DNA of 64,000 nucleotides from Bufo bufo (lineage: Eukaryota > Chordata > Amphibia > Anura > Bufonidae). The position numbers and the translations under genes were made by a program. Location: assembly GCF_905171765.1 (NCBI RefSeq), contig NC_053392.1:446676837-446740836 (forward strand), in the 5' to 3' direction. How positions within the stretch are numbered: the first letter of the stretch is position 1; every line of letters begins with the position of its first letter. The notes beneath the pieces are model-generated. The model was not told the DNA's origin. It did not search any database and worked only from the letters and a program-made list of their open reading frames with translations. Below are positions 43,760-56,419 of the stretch, piece by piece.

Positions 43760-46700
43760 AAGTTAGCAGAATTATTTTTTTTTTTTCTTACAAAGTCTCA
43801 TATTCCACTAACTTGTGTCAAAAAATAAAATCTCACATGAACTCACCATACCCCTCACGGAATCCAAATGCGTAAAATTTTTTAGACATTTATATTCCAG
43901 ACTTCTTCTCACGCTTTAGGGCCCCTAGAATGCCAGGGCAGTATAAATACCCCACATGTGACCCCATTTCGGAAAGAAGACACCCCCAGGTATTCCGTGA
44001 GGGGCATATTGAGTCCATGAAAGATTGAAATTTTTGTCCAAAGTTAGCGGAACGGGAGACTTTGTGAGAAAAAAATTAAAAATATCAATTTCCGCTAACT
44101 TGTGCCAAATAAAAAAAATTTCTATGAACTCGCCATGCCCCTCATTGAATACCTTGGGGTGTCTTCTTTCCAAAATGGGGTCACATGTGGGGTATTTATA
44201 CTGCCCTGGCATTCTAGGGGCCCCAAAGCATGAGAAGAAGTCTGGTATCCAAATGTCTAAAAATGCCCTCCTAAAAGGAATTTGGGCACCTTTGCGCATC
44301 TAGGCTGCAAAAAAGTGTCACACATCTGGTATCGCCGTACTCAGGAGAAGTTGGGGAATGTGTTTTGGGGTGTCATTTTACATATACCCATGCTGGGTGA
44401 GAGAAATATCTTGGTCAAATGCCAACTTTGTATAAAAAAATGGGAAAAGTTGTCTTTTGCCAAGATATTTCTCTCACCCAGCAAGGGTATATGTAAAATG
44501 ACACCCCAAAACACATTCCCCAACTTCTCCTGAATACGGCTATACCACATGTGTGACACTTTTTTGCAGCCTAGGTGGGCAAAGGGGCCCATATTCCAAA
44601 GAGCACCTTTAGGATTTCACAGGTCATTTACCTACTTACCACACATTAGGGCCCCTGGAAAATGCCAGGGCAGTAAAACTACCCCACAAGTGACCCCATT
44701 TTGGAAAGAAGACACCCCAAGGTATTCCGTGAGGGGCATGGCGAGTTCCTAGAATTTTTTATTTTTTGTCACAAGTTAGTGGAAAATGCTGATTTTTTTT
44801 TTTAAGTCTCATATTCCACTAACTTGTGACAAAAAATAAAAACTTCCATGAACTCACTATGCCCATCAGCGAATACCTTGGGGTCTCTTCTTTCCAAAAT
44901 GGGGTCACTTGTGGGGTAATTATACTGCCCTGGCATTCTAGGGGCCCAAATGTGTGGTAAGGAGTTTGAAATCAAATTCTGTAAAAAATGACCTGTGAAA
45001 TCCGAAAGGTGCTCTTTGGAATGTGGGCCCCTTTGCCCACCTAGGCTGCAATAAAGTGTCACACATCTGGTATCTCCGTACTCAGGAGAAGTTGGGGAAT
45101 GTGTTTTGGGGTGTCATTTTACATATACCCATGCTGGATGAGAGAAATATCTTGGCAAAAGACAACTTTTCCCATTTTTTTATACAAAGTTGGCATTTGA
45201 CCAAGAAATTTATCTCACCCAGTATGGGTATATGTAAAAAGACACCCCAAAACACATTCCTCAACTTCTCCTAAATACAGAGATACCAGATGTGTGACAC
45301 TTTTTTGCAGCCTAGGTGGGCAAAGGGGCCCATATTCCAAAGAGCACCTTTCGGATTTCACAGGTCATTTTTTACAGAATTTGATTTCAAACTCCTTACC
45401 ACACATTTGGGCCCCTAGAATGCCAGGGCAGTATAACTACCCCACAAGTGACCCCATTTTGGAAAGAAGAGACCCCAAGGTATTCGCTGATGGGCATAGT
45501 GAGTTCATGGAAGTTTTTATTTTTTGTCACAAGTTAGTGGAATATGAGACTTTGTATGAAAAAAATAAATAAAAATAAATCATCATTTTCCACTAACTTG
45601 TGACAAAAAAATAAAAAATTCTAGGAACTTGCCATGCCCCTCACGGAATACCTTGGGGTGTCTTCTTTCCAAAATGGGGTCACTTGTGGGGTAGTTATAC
45701 TGCCCTGGCATTCTAGGGGCCCAAATGTGTGGTAAGGAGTTTGAAATCAAATTCTGTAAAAAATGACCTGTGAAATCCGAAAGGTGCTCTTTGGAATGTG
45801 GGCCCCTTTGCCCACCTAGGCTGCAAAAAAGTGTCACACATCTGGTATCTCCGTACTCAGGAGAAGTTGGGGAATGTGTTTTGGGGTGTCATTTTACATA
45901 TACCCATGCTGGGTGAGAGAAATATCTTGGCAAAAGACCACTTTTCCCATTTTTTTATACAAAGTTGGCATTTGACCAAGATATTTATCTCACCCAGTAT
46001 GGGTATATGTAAAAAGACACCCCAAAACACATTCCTCAACTTCTCCTGAATACAGAGATACCAGATGTGTGACACTTTTTTGCAGCCTAGGTGGGCAAAG
46101 GGGCCCATATTCCAAAGAGCACCTTTCGGATTTCACAGGTCATTTTTTACAGAATTTGATTTCAAACTCCTTACCACACATTTGGGCCCCTAGAATGCCA
46201 GGGCAGTATAACTACCCCACAAGTGCCCCCATTTTGGAAAGAAGAGACCCCAAGGTATTCGCTGATGGGCATAGTGAGTTCATGGAAGTTTTTATTTTTT
46301 GTCACAAGTTAGTGGAATATGAGACTTTGTATGAAAAAAAAATAAAAAATAAAAAATCATCATTTTCCACTAACTTGTGACAAAAAATAAAAAATTCTAG
46401 GAACTTGCCATGCCCCTCACGGAATACCTTGGGGTGTCTTCTTTCCAAAATGGGGTCACTTGTGGGGTAGTTATACTGCTCTGGCATTCTAGGGGCCCAA
46501 ATGTGTGGTAAGGAGTTTGAAATCAAATTCTGTAAAAAATGACCTGTGAAATCCGAAAGGTGCTCTTTGGAATGTGGGCCCCTTTGCCCACCTAGGCTGC
46601 AAAAAAGTGTCACACATCTGGTATCTCCGTACTCAGGAGAAGTTGGGGAATGTGTTTTGGGGTGTCATTTTACATATACCCATGCTGGGTGAGAGAAATA

Positions 46701-47450
46701 TCTTGGCAAAAGACAACTTTTCCCATTTTTTTATACAAAGTTGGCATTTGACCAAGATATTTATCTCACCCAGCATGGGTATATGTAAAATGACACCCCA
46801 AAACACATTCCTCAACTTCTCCTGAATACAGAGATACCAGATGTGTGACACTTTTTTGCAGCCTAGGTGGGCAAAGGGGCCCATATTCCAAAGAGCACCT
46901 TTTGGATTTCACAGGTCATTTTTTACAGAATTTGATTTCAAACTCCTTACCACACATTTGGGCCCCTAGAATGCTAGGGAAGTATAACTACCCCACAAGT
47001 GACCCCATTTTGGAAAGAAGAGACCCCAAGGTATTTCGTGATGTGCATAGTGAGTTCATAGAAGTTTTTATTTTTTGTCACAAGTTAGTGGAATATGAGA
47101 CTTTGTAAGAAAAAAAAAATTAAAAAAAAAATCATCATTTTCCGCTAACTTGTGACAAAAAATAGAAAGTTCTATGAACTCACTATGCCCATCAGCGAAT
47201 ACCTTAGGGTGTGTACTTTCCGAAATGGGGTCATTTGTGGGGTGTTTGTACTGTCTGGCCATTGTAGAACCTCAGGAAACATGACAGGTGCTCAGAAAGT
47301 CAGAGCTGCTTCAAAAAGCGGAAATTCACATTTTTGTACCATAGTTTGTAAACGCTATAACTTTTACCCAAAGCATTTTTTTTTTTTACCCAAACATTTT
47401 TTTTTTATCAAAGACATGTAGAACAATAAATTTAGAGCAAAATTTATATA
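43760..47450. repeat. Palindromic higher-order repeat, about 775 bp per period
   Basis: The same landmark start recurs on the + strand at 45023, 45798 and 46574 (775-776 bp apart) and on the minus strand at 45082, 45857 and 46633, so each period is a palindrome. A more diverged copy lies at 44282-44600. Arms share GGTATCTCCGTACTCAGGAG and CAAAGTTGGCATTTGACCAA. Confidence 0.9.
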
Positions 47451-47734
47451 TGGATCTCGTTTTTTTTGCAAAATTTTACAACTGAAAGTGAAAAATGTCA
47501 TTTTTTTGCAAAAAAATCGTTAAATTTCGATTAATAACAAAAAAAGTAAAAATGTCAGCAGCAATGAAATACCACCAAATGAAAGCTCTATTAGTGAGAA
47601 GAAAAGGAGGTAAAATTCATTTGGGTGGTAAGTTGCATGACCGAGCAATAAACGGTGAAAGTAGTGTAGGTCAGAAGTGTAAAAAGTGGCCTGGTCTTTC
47701 AGGGTGTTTAAGCACTGGGGGCTGAGGTGGTTAA

Positions 47735-48490
47735 CATTGAATTTCATAGTGGCCGCCCCTTTAACAGTGACCGCCCGTTTAACAGTGACTTTCACAGTGG
47801 CCACCCCTTTACGAGAGACTTTTGCAGTGACCGCCCCTTTAACATTTACTTTTACAGTGACCGCCACTTTAACAGTGACTTTCACAGTGGCCACCCCTTT
47901 ACCAGTGACTTTCACAGTGACCGCCCCTTTAACAGTGACTTTCACAGTGACCACCCCTTTAACAGTGACTTTCACAGTGACCGCCCCTTTAACATTGAAT
48001 TTCACAGTGGCCGCCCCTTTAACAGTGACCGCCCCTTTACCAGTGACTTTCACAGTAACCACCCCTTTAACAGTGACTTTCACAGTGACCACCACTTTAA
48101 CAGTGCCCGCCCCTTTAACAGTGACTTTTACAGTGACCGCCCCTTAACAGTGACTTTCACAGTGACTGCCCCTTTAACAGTGACTTTCACAGTTACCTCC
48201 CTTTTAACAGTGACCACCCCTTTAACATTTAATTTTACAGTGGCTGCCCCTTTAACAGTGAACACCCCTTTAACAGTGACTTTCACAGTGGCCACCCCTT
48301 TACCAGTGACTTTCACAGTGACCACCCCTTTAACAGTGACTTTCACAGTGACCGCCACTTTAACAGTGACTTTCACAGTGACCGCCCCTTTAACAGTGAC
48401 TTTCACAGTGACCGCCCCCTTAACAGTGACTTTCACAGTGACCACCCCTTTAACAGTGTCTTTCACAGTGACCTCCCTTTTAACCCTTTA
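47735..48490. repeat. 30-bp TTAA satellite, third block
   Basis: The same unit as 33630-35223, resuming at the TTAA that ends piggyBac B. Both strands are open over long stretches because of unit length, which is not evidence of a gene. Confidence 0.92.
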
Positions 48491-48561
48491 ACCCTTTAAG
48501 GTCTCAGCCCTATTTCACCTTAAGGACCAGGCCATTTTTTGCAAATCTGACCAGTGTCACT
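48491..48561. mobile_element. Short end fragment of another TTAA-type repeat
   Basis: It starts TTTAAGGTCTCAGCCC and runs to GACCAGTGTCAC, where piggyBac C begins. The remainder of this repeat is not found on the far side of C. Confidence 0.45.
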
Positions 48562-50553
48562 TTAACCACCTCAGCCCCCCTAGCTTAAACACCCTTAATG
48601 ACCAGGCCACTTTTTACACTTCTGCACTACACTACTTTTACGGTTTATTGCTCGGTCATGCAACTTACCACCCAAATGAATTATACCTCCTTTTCTTCTC
48701 ACTAATAGAGCTTTCATTTGTGGTATTTCATTGCTGCTGACATTTTTACTTTTTTTGTTATTAATCGAAATTTAACAAAATTTTTGAAAAAAAATGAAAT
48801 TTTTCACTTTCAGTTGTAATTTTTTTTTTTTTTAAACGACATCCATATATAAATTTTTCTCAAAATTTATTGTTCTACATGTCTTTGATAAAAAAAAAAA
48901 AATGTTTGGGTAAAAAAAAAAATGGTTTGGGTAAAAGTTATAGCGTTTACAAACTATGGTACAAAAATGTGAATTTCCGCTTTTTGAAGCAACTCTGACT
49001 TTCTGAGCACCTGTCATGTTTCCTGAGGTTCTACAATGCCCAGACAGTAGAAAAACCCCACAAATAACCCCATTTCGGAAAGTAGACACCCTAAGGTATT
49101 CGCTGATGGGCATAGTGAGTTCATAGAACTTTTTATTTTTTGTCACAAGTTAGCGGAAAATTCCACTAAAATAAAAACTTCCATGAACTCGCCATGCCCC
49201 TCACGGAATACCTTGGGGTGTCTTCTTTCCAAAATGGGGTGACTTGTGGGGTAGTTATACTGCCCTGGCATTTTAGGGGCACTAATGTGTGAGAAGTAGT
49301 TTGAAATCAAAATGTGTAAGAAATGCCCTGTGAAATCCGAAAGGTGCCCATTTGCCCACCTAGGCTGCAAAAAAGTGTCACACATCTGGTATCGCCGTAC
49401 TCAGAAGAAGTAGGGCAATGTGTTTTGGGGTGTCTTTTCACATATACCCATGCTGGGTGAGAGAAATATCTTGGCAAAAGACAACTTTTCCCATGATTTT
49501 ATGCAAAGTTGCCATTTGACCGAGATATTTATCTCACCCAGCATGGGTATATGTAAAATGACACCCCAAAACACATTCCCCAACTTCTCCTGAGTACGGC
49601 GATACCACATGTGTGACACTTTTTTGCAGCCTAGATGCGCAAAGGGGCCCAAATTCCTTTTAGGAGGGCATTTTTAGACATTTGGATTCCAGACTTCTTC
49701 TCACGCTTTAGGGCCCCTAAAATTCCAGGGCAGTATAAATACCCCACATGTGACCCCATTTTGGAAAGAAGACACCCCAAGGTATTCAATGAGGGGCATG
49801 GCGAGTTCATAGAAAATGTTTATTTTTGGTACAAGTTAGCGGAAATTGATTTTTTTTTTGTTTTTTTTCTCACAAAGTCTCCCTTTCCGCTAACTTGGGA
49901 CAAAAATTTCAATCTTTCGTGGACTCAATATGCCCCTCAGTGAATACCTTGGGGTGTCTTTTTTCCAAATGGGGTCATTTGTGGGGTGTTTGTACTGCCC
50001 TGGCATTTGAGGGTCTCCGCAATCATTACATGTATGGCCATCATTAGGAGTTTCTGCTATTCTCCTTATATTGAGCATACGGGTAATGAGATTTTTTTTT
50101 TTTCGTTCAGCCTCTGGGCTGAAAGAAAAAAATGAACGCACAGATTTCTTCATTTGCATCGATCAATGTGGATGAAAAAATCTCTGCCAAAAAAAAAAAA
50201 GGAGGGGAAAGGCGTCTGCCAGGACATAGGAGCTCCGCCCAACATCCAAAACCACTTAGCCCGTATGCCCTGGCAAACCCGATTTCTCCATTCACATCAA
50301 TCGATGTGGATGAATAAATCATTGCCGGGATTTTTATTATTATTTTTTTATATACAAAGTGTTTGCCAAAGCATATGAACACCGCCGCCCCCTCAGCTCA
50401 TAAGCCTCGGCAAACGTATCTTTTACTGCAGAGGAGAAATCTCGTCTTGCAGCGCCGCATACACCGACTTTTGTGTAATCTGACAGCAGCGCAATGCTTC
50501 TGTCAGAATGCACATCAGTGCTGCAGCTAGTCGATCGGTTGGTCCACCTGGAA

Positions 50554-50586
<33 letters not shown>

Positions 50587-53500
50587 AGGCCGCAACGCAA
50601 TAAATTTATTAACTTTATAATAACATTTGAACGGAACATTCTTTATTAAACTTTTTGAACAGAACGTTAACTTTTTTGCTTACCAGTGATTTTTTTTTTT
50701 TTTTACCTTTATAGGACAAACCTCTCCTTCCCCATGGGACAATGTGCAAAGCGCAAATCGCCCAAAGATGTGGCGAAGTACATTATGCACTTTGTCCCAG
50801 GTGAAAGGAGAGGTTTGCAGCAGCTGTGAGTGAAAGGGCCCTAATAGCCCTGTGTGCCTGTCCTGTGAGATGCAATCCCTATGCTAAGTGTACCTGTGTG
50901 TGGTACTTCCAGAAACACTCCCCTAAGCATAGGGCAGGGTGGTCAGGGCAGTCAGGACAGAAATAGCGGGTGTCACGCCTTATTCCACTCCTGCTACAGA
51001 CACAACATCTTTTTCGGGGTGACGGTTGGGTTGAGGTACCAGCAACGACATTGAGGAAATGTCGCTCGTGTAGACGGCTCACTACACTGGTGGATGGGGC
51101 GACGGAACCTCCTGGATACAGGAGGTTCTCGATGATCTCTTCCTGAAATTTGAGGAAGGATCCTGTTCTCACAGCCTTACTGTAGAGAACAAAACTATTA
51201 TATGCAGTCAATTGAATCAAATATACAGACACCTTCTTATACCAGCGTCTGGTGCGTCGGTAAACTAAATAAGGAGCCAACATCTGGTCATTGAAGTCCA
51301 CCCCTCTTATGTTAAGGTTATAGTCGTGGACTGAGAGGGGCTTTTCAATGACACTGGTTGCCCGTTCTATTTGTATTGTCGTGTCTGCGTGAATGGAGGA
51401 GAGCATGTAAACATCACGCTTGTCTCTCCATTTCACCGCGAGCAGTTCTTCGTTACACAAGGCAGCCCTCTCCCCCCTTGCAAGACGGGTGGTAACGAGC
51501 CGTTGGGGGAAGCCCCGGCGACTAGGTCGCTCGGTGCCACAGCAGCCAATCTGTTCTAGGAACAAATGCCTGAAGAGGGGCACACTTGTGTAAAAATTGT
51601 CCACATAAAGATGGTACCCCTTGCCAAATAAGGGTGACACCAAGTCCCAGACTGTCTTCCCACTGCTCCCCAGGTAGTTCGGGTAACCGACCGGCTCCAG
51701 GGTCTGATCTTTACCCTCATAGATCCGAAATTTGTGGGTATAGCCTGAGGCCCTTTCACAGAGCTTATACAATTTGACCCCATACCGAGCGTGCTTGCTT
51801 GGGATGTATTGTTTGAAGCCAAGGCGCCCGGTAAAATGTATAAGGGACTCGTCTACGCAGATGTTTTGCTCAGGGGTATACAAATCAGCAAATTTGTTGT
51901 TGAAGTGGTCTAAGAGGGGCCGAATTTTGTGGAGCCGGTCAAAAGCTGTGTGGCCTCTGGGACGAGAGGTGCTGTTGTCGCTAAAGTGCAGGAAATGCAG
52001 GATGGTCTCAAATCGTGTCCTGGACATAGCAGCAGAGAACATGGGCATGTGATGAATTGGGTTTGTGGACCAATATGACCGCAATTCATGCTTTTTGGTT
52101 AGACCCATGTTGAGGAGAAGGCCCCGAAAAATTTGAATTTCGGAAACTTGGACGGGTTTCCACCGGAAAGACTGGGCATAAAAGCTTCCCCGATTGGCGG
52201 CTCTAAATTGAGTGGCATACCGATTTGTTTCTGCCACAACTAAGTCCAAGAGCTCCGCAGTCAAGAACAGCTCAAAAAATACCAGTGCCGAACCGATCTG
52301 AGCTGTCTCAACCCGAACTCCAGACTGGGCGGTGAAAGGGGGAACTATTGGTGCGGCTGAAGTTGGGGACTGCCAATCAGGGTTTGCCAGCATCTCAGGG
52401 ACTCTAGGGGCTCTACGGGCCTGTCTTTGCGGTGGCTGCGACGGGGTAACTACTGCACGTGCCACCGTACCAGCTTCAACTGCCCTTCTGGTGCTCGCCA
52501 CTTCACCATGTTGTACGGCAGTGCTGGTACTAGGTCAAGGATGGGCTGCGCTGCTGGTGTATGCCTCACCACGTGATCCGACAGCGCCAGCCCCACTCTG
52601 CTGCCCTTGAAGCGGATCCTGCGCAACCTGTGGTCTAGCAACACGGGGCCGGGTACGCCTGGTGCTATCAGGGACCTCAACCTCCTCGTCCGAACTTTGG
52701 GTCAGAGAGCCACTGCTTTCTACAGGTTCATATTCTAGATTCGTCAGATGAGGGTTCCCATTCCTCATCCGACTGGGTCAGAATCCTGTAGGTCTCTTCA
52801 GAAGAATACCCCCTGTTTGACATTTGGACTACTAAATTTAGGGGTATTCCCTGAGACTACCCAAGAAAAAAAGCAAGCCTGTCTTACAAATGGGAGGCTA
52901 GCGAAGTACCGGAGGCAGCTGCGATTGTAAAGTGATTGTGCAGTGATCAAAAAAATATATTTTTTTTGTCACTGCGGTGGGGCGGGCGTGGGTGAACGCA
53001 CGTGTGGGCGACCGATCAGGCCTGATCGTGCAAACACTGCGTTTTGGGTGGAGGGCGAACTAAGGTGACACTAATACTATTATAGATCTGACTGTGATCA
53101 GTTCTGATCACTTACAGATACTATAAAAGTACAAAAGCTGATTAGCGATACGGTAATCAGCGAATCAGTGACTGCAGTGCGGTGGGCTGGGCGCTAAACG
53201 ATCGCTAACTACCTAACCAAGGGGCCTAAACTATCCTAAAACTATCAGTCAATACCAGTGAAAAAAAAAAGTGACAGTTTACACTGATCACTTTTTTTCC
53301 TTTCACTAGGTGATTGACAGGGGCGATCAAGGGGTGATCAAGGGGTTCATTGGGGTGATGGGGGGTGATCTGGGGCTAAGTGTAGTGTTTGGTGGCTACT
53401 CACTGAGATGTGTGCTCCTCTGCTGGGACCAACCGACGAAAAGGACTAGCAGAGGAGCACAGAAGCCATTTAACACCTTATATTTATAAATATAAGGTGT

Positions 53501-53735
53501 TATATGGCTTGTGATTTGTTTTTTTTTTAAATCGCCAGCCTGCCAGCGATGATCATTGGCTGGCAGGCTGGTGACAAAATTGTCCTTTAACTTTTGCCGG
53601 CCCGCAATGCGCATGCGCAGGCCGGCTCTGACCGAAATCTCGCATCTCGCAAGATGATGCACGGATGCGTCCAGGAGGAATGAATCGACCGCCGCCAGGA
53701 CGCATCCGTGCGTTAGGCGGTCGGGAAGCAGTTAA
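48562..53735 (-). mobile_element. piggyBac element C, 5.2 kb, TTAA-flanked
   Basis: TTAA at 48562-48565 and 53732-53735. It has the same left end as A and the same gene order and orientation, with a transposase at 52823-50879 and palindrome repeats at 48900-50060. Its right terminus (read inward TTAACTGCTTCCCGACC) is more diverged. The flanks do not rejoin into one sequence, unlike A and B. Confidence 0.85.
50879..52823 (-). pseudogene. piggyBac transposase, copy C, frameshift plus stop in the N-terminal region
   Basis: Homologous to copy A over its full length. The start equivalent to copy A lies at 52823. Near 52735 eight bases present in A are missing, which shifts the frame, and at 52535-52537 a TGA replaces a glycine codon of A. 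Downstream 540 codons are open (52501 to 50879) and hold the complete catalytic domain with Asp in ICVDESLIH, LYVDNFYTS and IRGVDFNDQM, and the C-terminal cysteine finger. An N-terminally shortened catalytic protein could in principle start at an internal methionine (MASTRRAV). Both lesions are outside the DDE domain, so decay is recent or partial. Confidence 0.92.
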
Positions 53736-53749
53736 AGGGAAAGCTCAGA

Positions 53750-55215
53750 TCAAGTGCCCAATTTGAAGACCCAGAAGCTAAATGTGGCAGACCCATCAGT
53801 CAGTACGTGTGGACATATATGGTTCCACCATGTTGCTGAAATGCTGCCTCCTGCTAAGAAGGTCCGTTTCATATGGCGGTGCTGGATATTGTGGTGTGCT
53901 GCCAAAGCTTTTCAACATTTCGGCCATGCTAACTCTCCCTTTTGAGGAGCTGACGGTGCCCCAGCTGCATTGGCAACTTCCTCCTCCTCAGTCTCTACCT
54001 CTTGCTTCCACTGAGCCCCCGCTGTCAGGTGGGAACACCATCAGTAGCGCATCTACCAGCGTGCACTTGTAATCTCACATCTTACGATCACACTTCAGTG
54101 ATGGAAGTAAGGATGACTGGTCTGATAATCATGGGAATGATCCCTGTTTCTCCTCATCTTCCTCCTTTGCCACATCCTCATCCTTTTTCAAGGAGACATA
54201 ACGCCGATGACAGCGTCATTACCGCTGGCCATGTTAGTAGAGTACCTGAAACAGTGCAACACGGCACACACATCCCACATGGAAGTCTATTAGTTGGTGT
54301 TGAAATGGTGCTGTTCCGCAGAGAGACTCATCCGTGTGCTGCAGCAGAAACTCCACTATCGCCTGCTGCTGCTCACATAGTCTCTCCAGCATGTGCAAGT
54401 TGGAGTTCCACCTTGTAGGTACGTTGCATATGAGACGGTGAGCTGCAAGAAAGAAGTTACACTGCAGCGAGCAGCAGCAGGGTGAGAATGCCTAAAGCAC
54501 GCACAGACAGCCCTCACTTTCTGCAGCAGCTCTGACTTATTTGAGTAATTTTTCAGGAACCACCAAGTTCAACAAATGTTCCAGGCAAGGGATTTTGCGT
54601 AAAACCGGCTAGGCTGAGAGCTGCTACAAGATTTTGTCCATTGTCACACACCACCAGGCTGGGCTAGAGGCTCAGCGGCACCAACCACTCATCGATCTGT
54701 TCTTCCGAGCCCACTCACAACTCCTGGGCAGTGTGGGTTTTTCCCCCCAAACATATGAGTTTCAGAACAGCCTGCTGTTGTTTCCCCTTTGCTGTGCTGA
54801 AGTTGGTGTTGCACTGATGTGATGAGGAGGAAGTAGAGTAGGAGGAGGAAGCAACAGGAGGCACCAAGAAACGTCCAGCAATCCTTGGTCGCAGTAGGAC
54901 ATGCGCCAAACCACTTTCCTCCACAAGCCCAGCCGCCACTATATTTACCCAGTGGGCAGTTAGGGAGATATAACGTCGCTGCCCGTACTTACTGGTCCAC
55001 GTATCGGTGGTAATGTGGACCTTGCCACTGATGGCGTTGCGCAGTGCACACCTGATTTTTTTCTGCCACTTGTTCGTGAACAGCCCTCCTGGAAAAGTTG
55101 TGGTGACTGGGAACCACGTACCATGGGACAACTGCCGTCATGACGTTTTTAAAACTGTCCATATCCACCAGATGGATTGGCAGCATTTCAAAGACCAGAC
55201 CTTTTGAAATGCTGG
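53750..55215 (-). pseudogene. hAT transposase, catalytic part, multiple stops
   Basis: The minus strand shows the first aspartate region in ITTDTWTSKYGQRRYISLTA (near 54990-55040), then LKLICLGGKTHTAQEL. The second aspartate region reads VVCDNGQNLVAAL (near 54620-54660, different frame), and the PTRWNS-type motif reads VPTRWNSNLHMLERLCEQQ (near 54360-54420). Several stops and frame shifts separate them. The C-terminal dimerisation domain is not seen. The sequence ends at the piggyBac C border. Confidence 0.8.
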
Positions 55216-55307
55216 TATTCAGGGCCAGGGCTCATGGGTGGGTAGGGAGGTACTTCCCTTTCTCTCCAGTGTTTGAGGGATGGACAGCTGAATGCTTCCA
55301 TGGGACA

Positions 55308-56367
55308 GTCAGGGCCGGTGCAACCATATAGGCGAACTAGGCGTTCGCCTAGGGCGCCGGCCTGCTGGTGGCGCACTGGTCTCTTGAGCCGCCCCCAACG
55401 CCGTTACAGGGGGCCAGGAGGTGGAGGTCCTTCTTAAATATGGCAGAGCAGGCATCTGCTTACACTGATGGCAGGTGCCTGCTCTGCCAGTAAATTACCG
55501 GAGGAGAGGAGGCGGGCGGCAAGGGAGGCTGTTCTAGCAGCTCCCCACTCCTCCCTCGTGCGCCCTCTGTGATGCCAGAATATGATGTCATTCCGGCCCC
55601 GGCATACTAAACGGCGCGCTGGAGGACTGAGGAGCTGCACAGCACTGGGACCCTAGGGAGGTGAGTGTTTAAGTGTTTGACTGAGTGAGTGTCTGCCTGT
55701 GTATTTATGTCAGTGAGTGAGTGTATGTATGTCTGTCTTTCTTTCAGTAAATGTATGTGTGTCTGTCATTGAGTGTCTGTGTGTGTATGTCAGTGAGTGA
55801 GTGAGCGTATGTCAGTGAGTGTGGATGTCTGTCGGTCAGTAAGTGTCTGTGTCTTTGTCAGTGAGTATGTGTGTGTATTTGTCTGCCAGTGAGTGAGTGT
55901 CTGTCAGTGAGTTTCTGTGTGTGTGTGTTTAAGTGGGTAGGTGTCTGTCAGTGAGTGAGTGTGTGTCTGTCTGTCAGTGAGTGAGTGTCTGTCAGTGAGT
56001 ATGTCTGTCAGTGAGTTTCTGTGTATGTCATTCAGTGAGTGTCTGAGTGCGTGTATGTCTGTCAGTGGGTGTATGTCTGTCTGTCAGTGAGTGTATGTGT
56101 GTCTGTCAGTGAGTGTATGTGCGTCTGTCACAGAGTTTCTGTGTACGTCATTCAGTGAGTGTCTGAGTGCGTGTCTGTCTGTCAGTGAGTGTATGTGTGT
56201 CTGTCAGTGAGTGTATGTCTGTCTGTGAGTTTCTGTGTACGTCATTCAGTGAGTGTCTGAGTGTGTGTCTGTCAGTGTGTGTGTGTGTCTGTCAGTGAGT
56301 GAGTGACATGAGGGGGCGGCAAAATGAATCTTTGCCTAGGGTGGCAAAAATCCTTGCACCGGCCCTG
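55308..56367. mobile_element. Nonautonomous hAT-type element, 1060 bp, with perfect target duplication
   Basis: The 8-bp duplication GGGACAGT lies at 55300-55307 and 56368-56375. The ends are the perfect inverted repeat CAGGGCCGGTGCAA. No gene. The interior is mostly a GTCAGTGAGTGTCTGT-type simple array. It splits the hAT transposase from its second BED-like finger. Confidence 0.95.
55660..56310. repeat. GTGAGTGTCTGTCA-type simple repeat array
   Basis: Irregular 4-bp-based repeat (GTGT, GTCT, GTCA, GTGA) with longer blocks such as GTCATTCAGTGAGTGTCTGA repeated several times. Confidence 0.9.
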
Positions 56368-56419
56368 GGGACAGTGTGGAGATGCTCGGTGGTGGTGGTA
56401 GTGTTGTTGCTGTGACATC

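Larger units (their letters stand above)
41713..47734 (+). mobile_element. piggyBac element B, 6.0 kb, no transposase
   Basis: TTAA at 41713-41716 and 47731-47734. The left end TTAACCGCCTAACGCAGG matches the right end of A, and the right end matches the left end of A, so B lies in the opposite orientation. The satellite resumes on both sides. The interior is a hairpin-rich GC terminus (41720-41910), a 191-bp tandem array and a palindrome array. No transposase sequence is seen, so it is nonautonomous. Confidence 0.87.
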
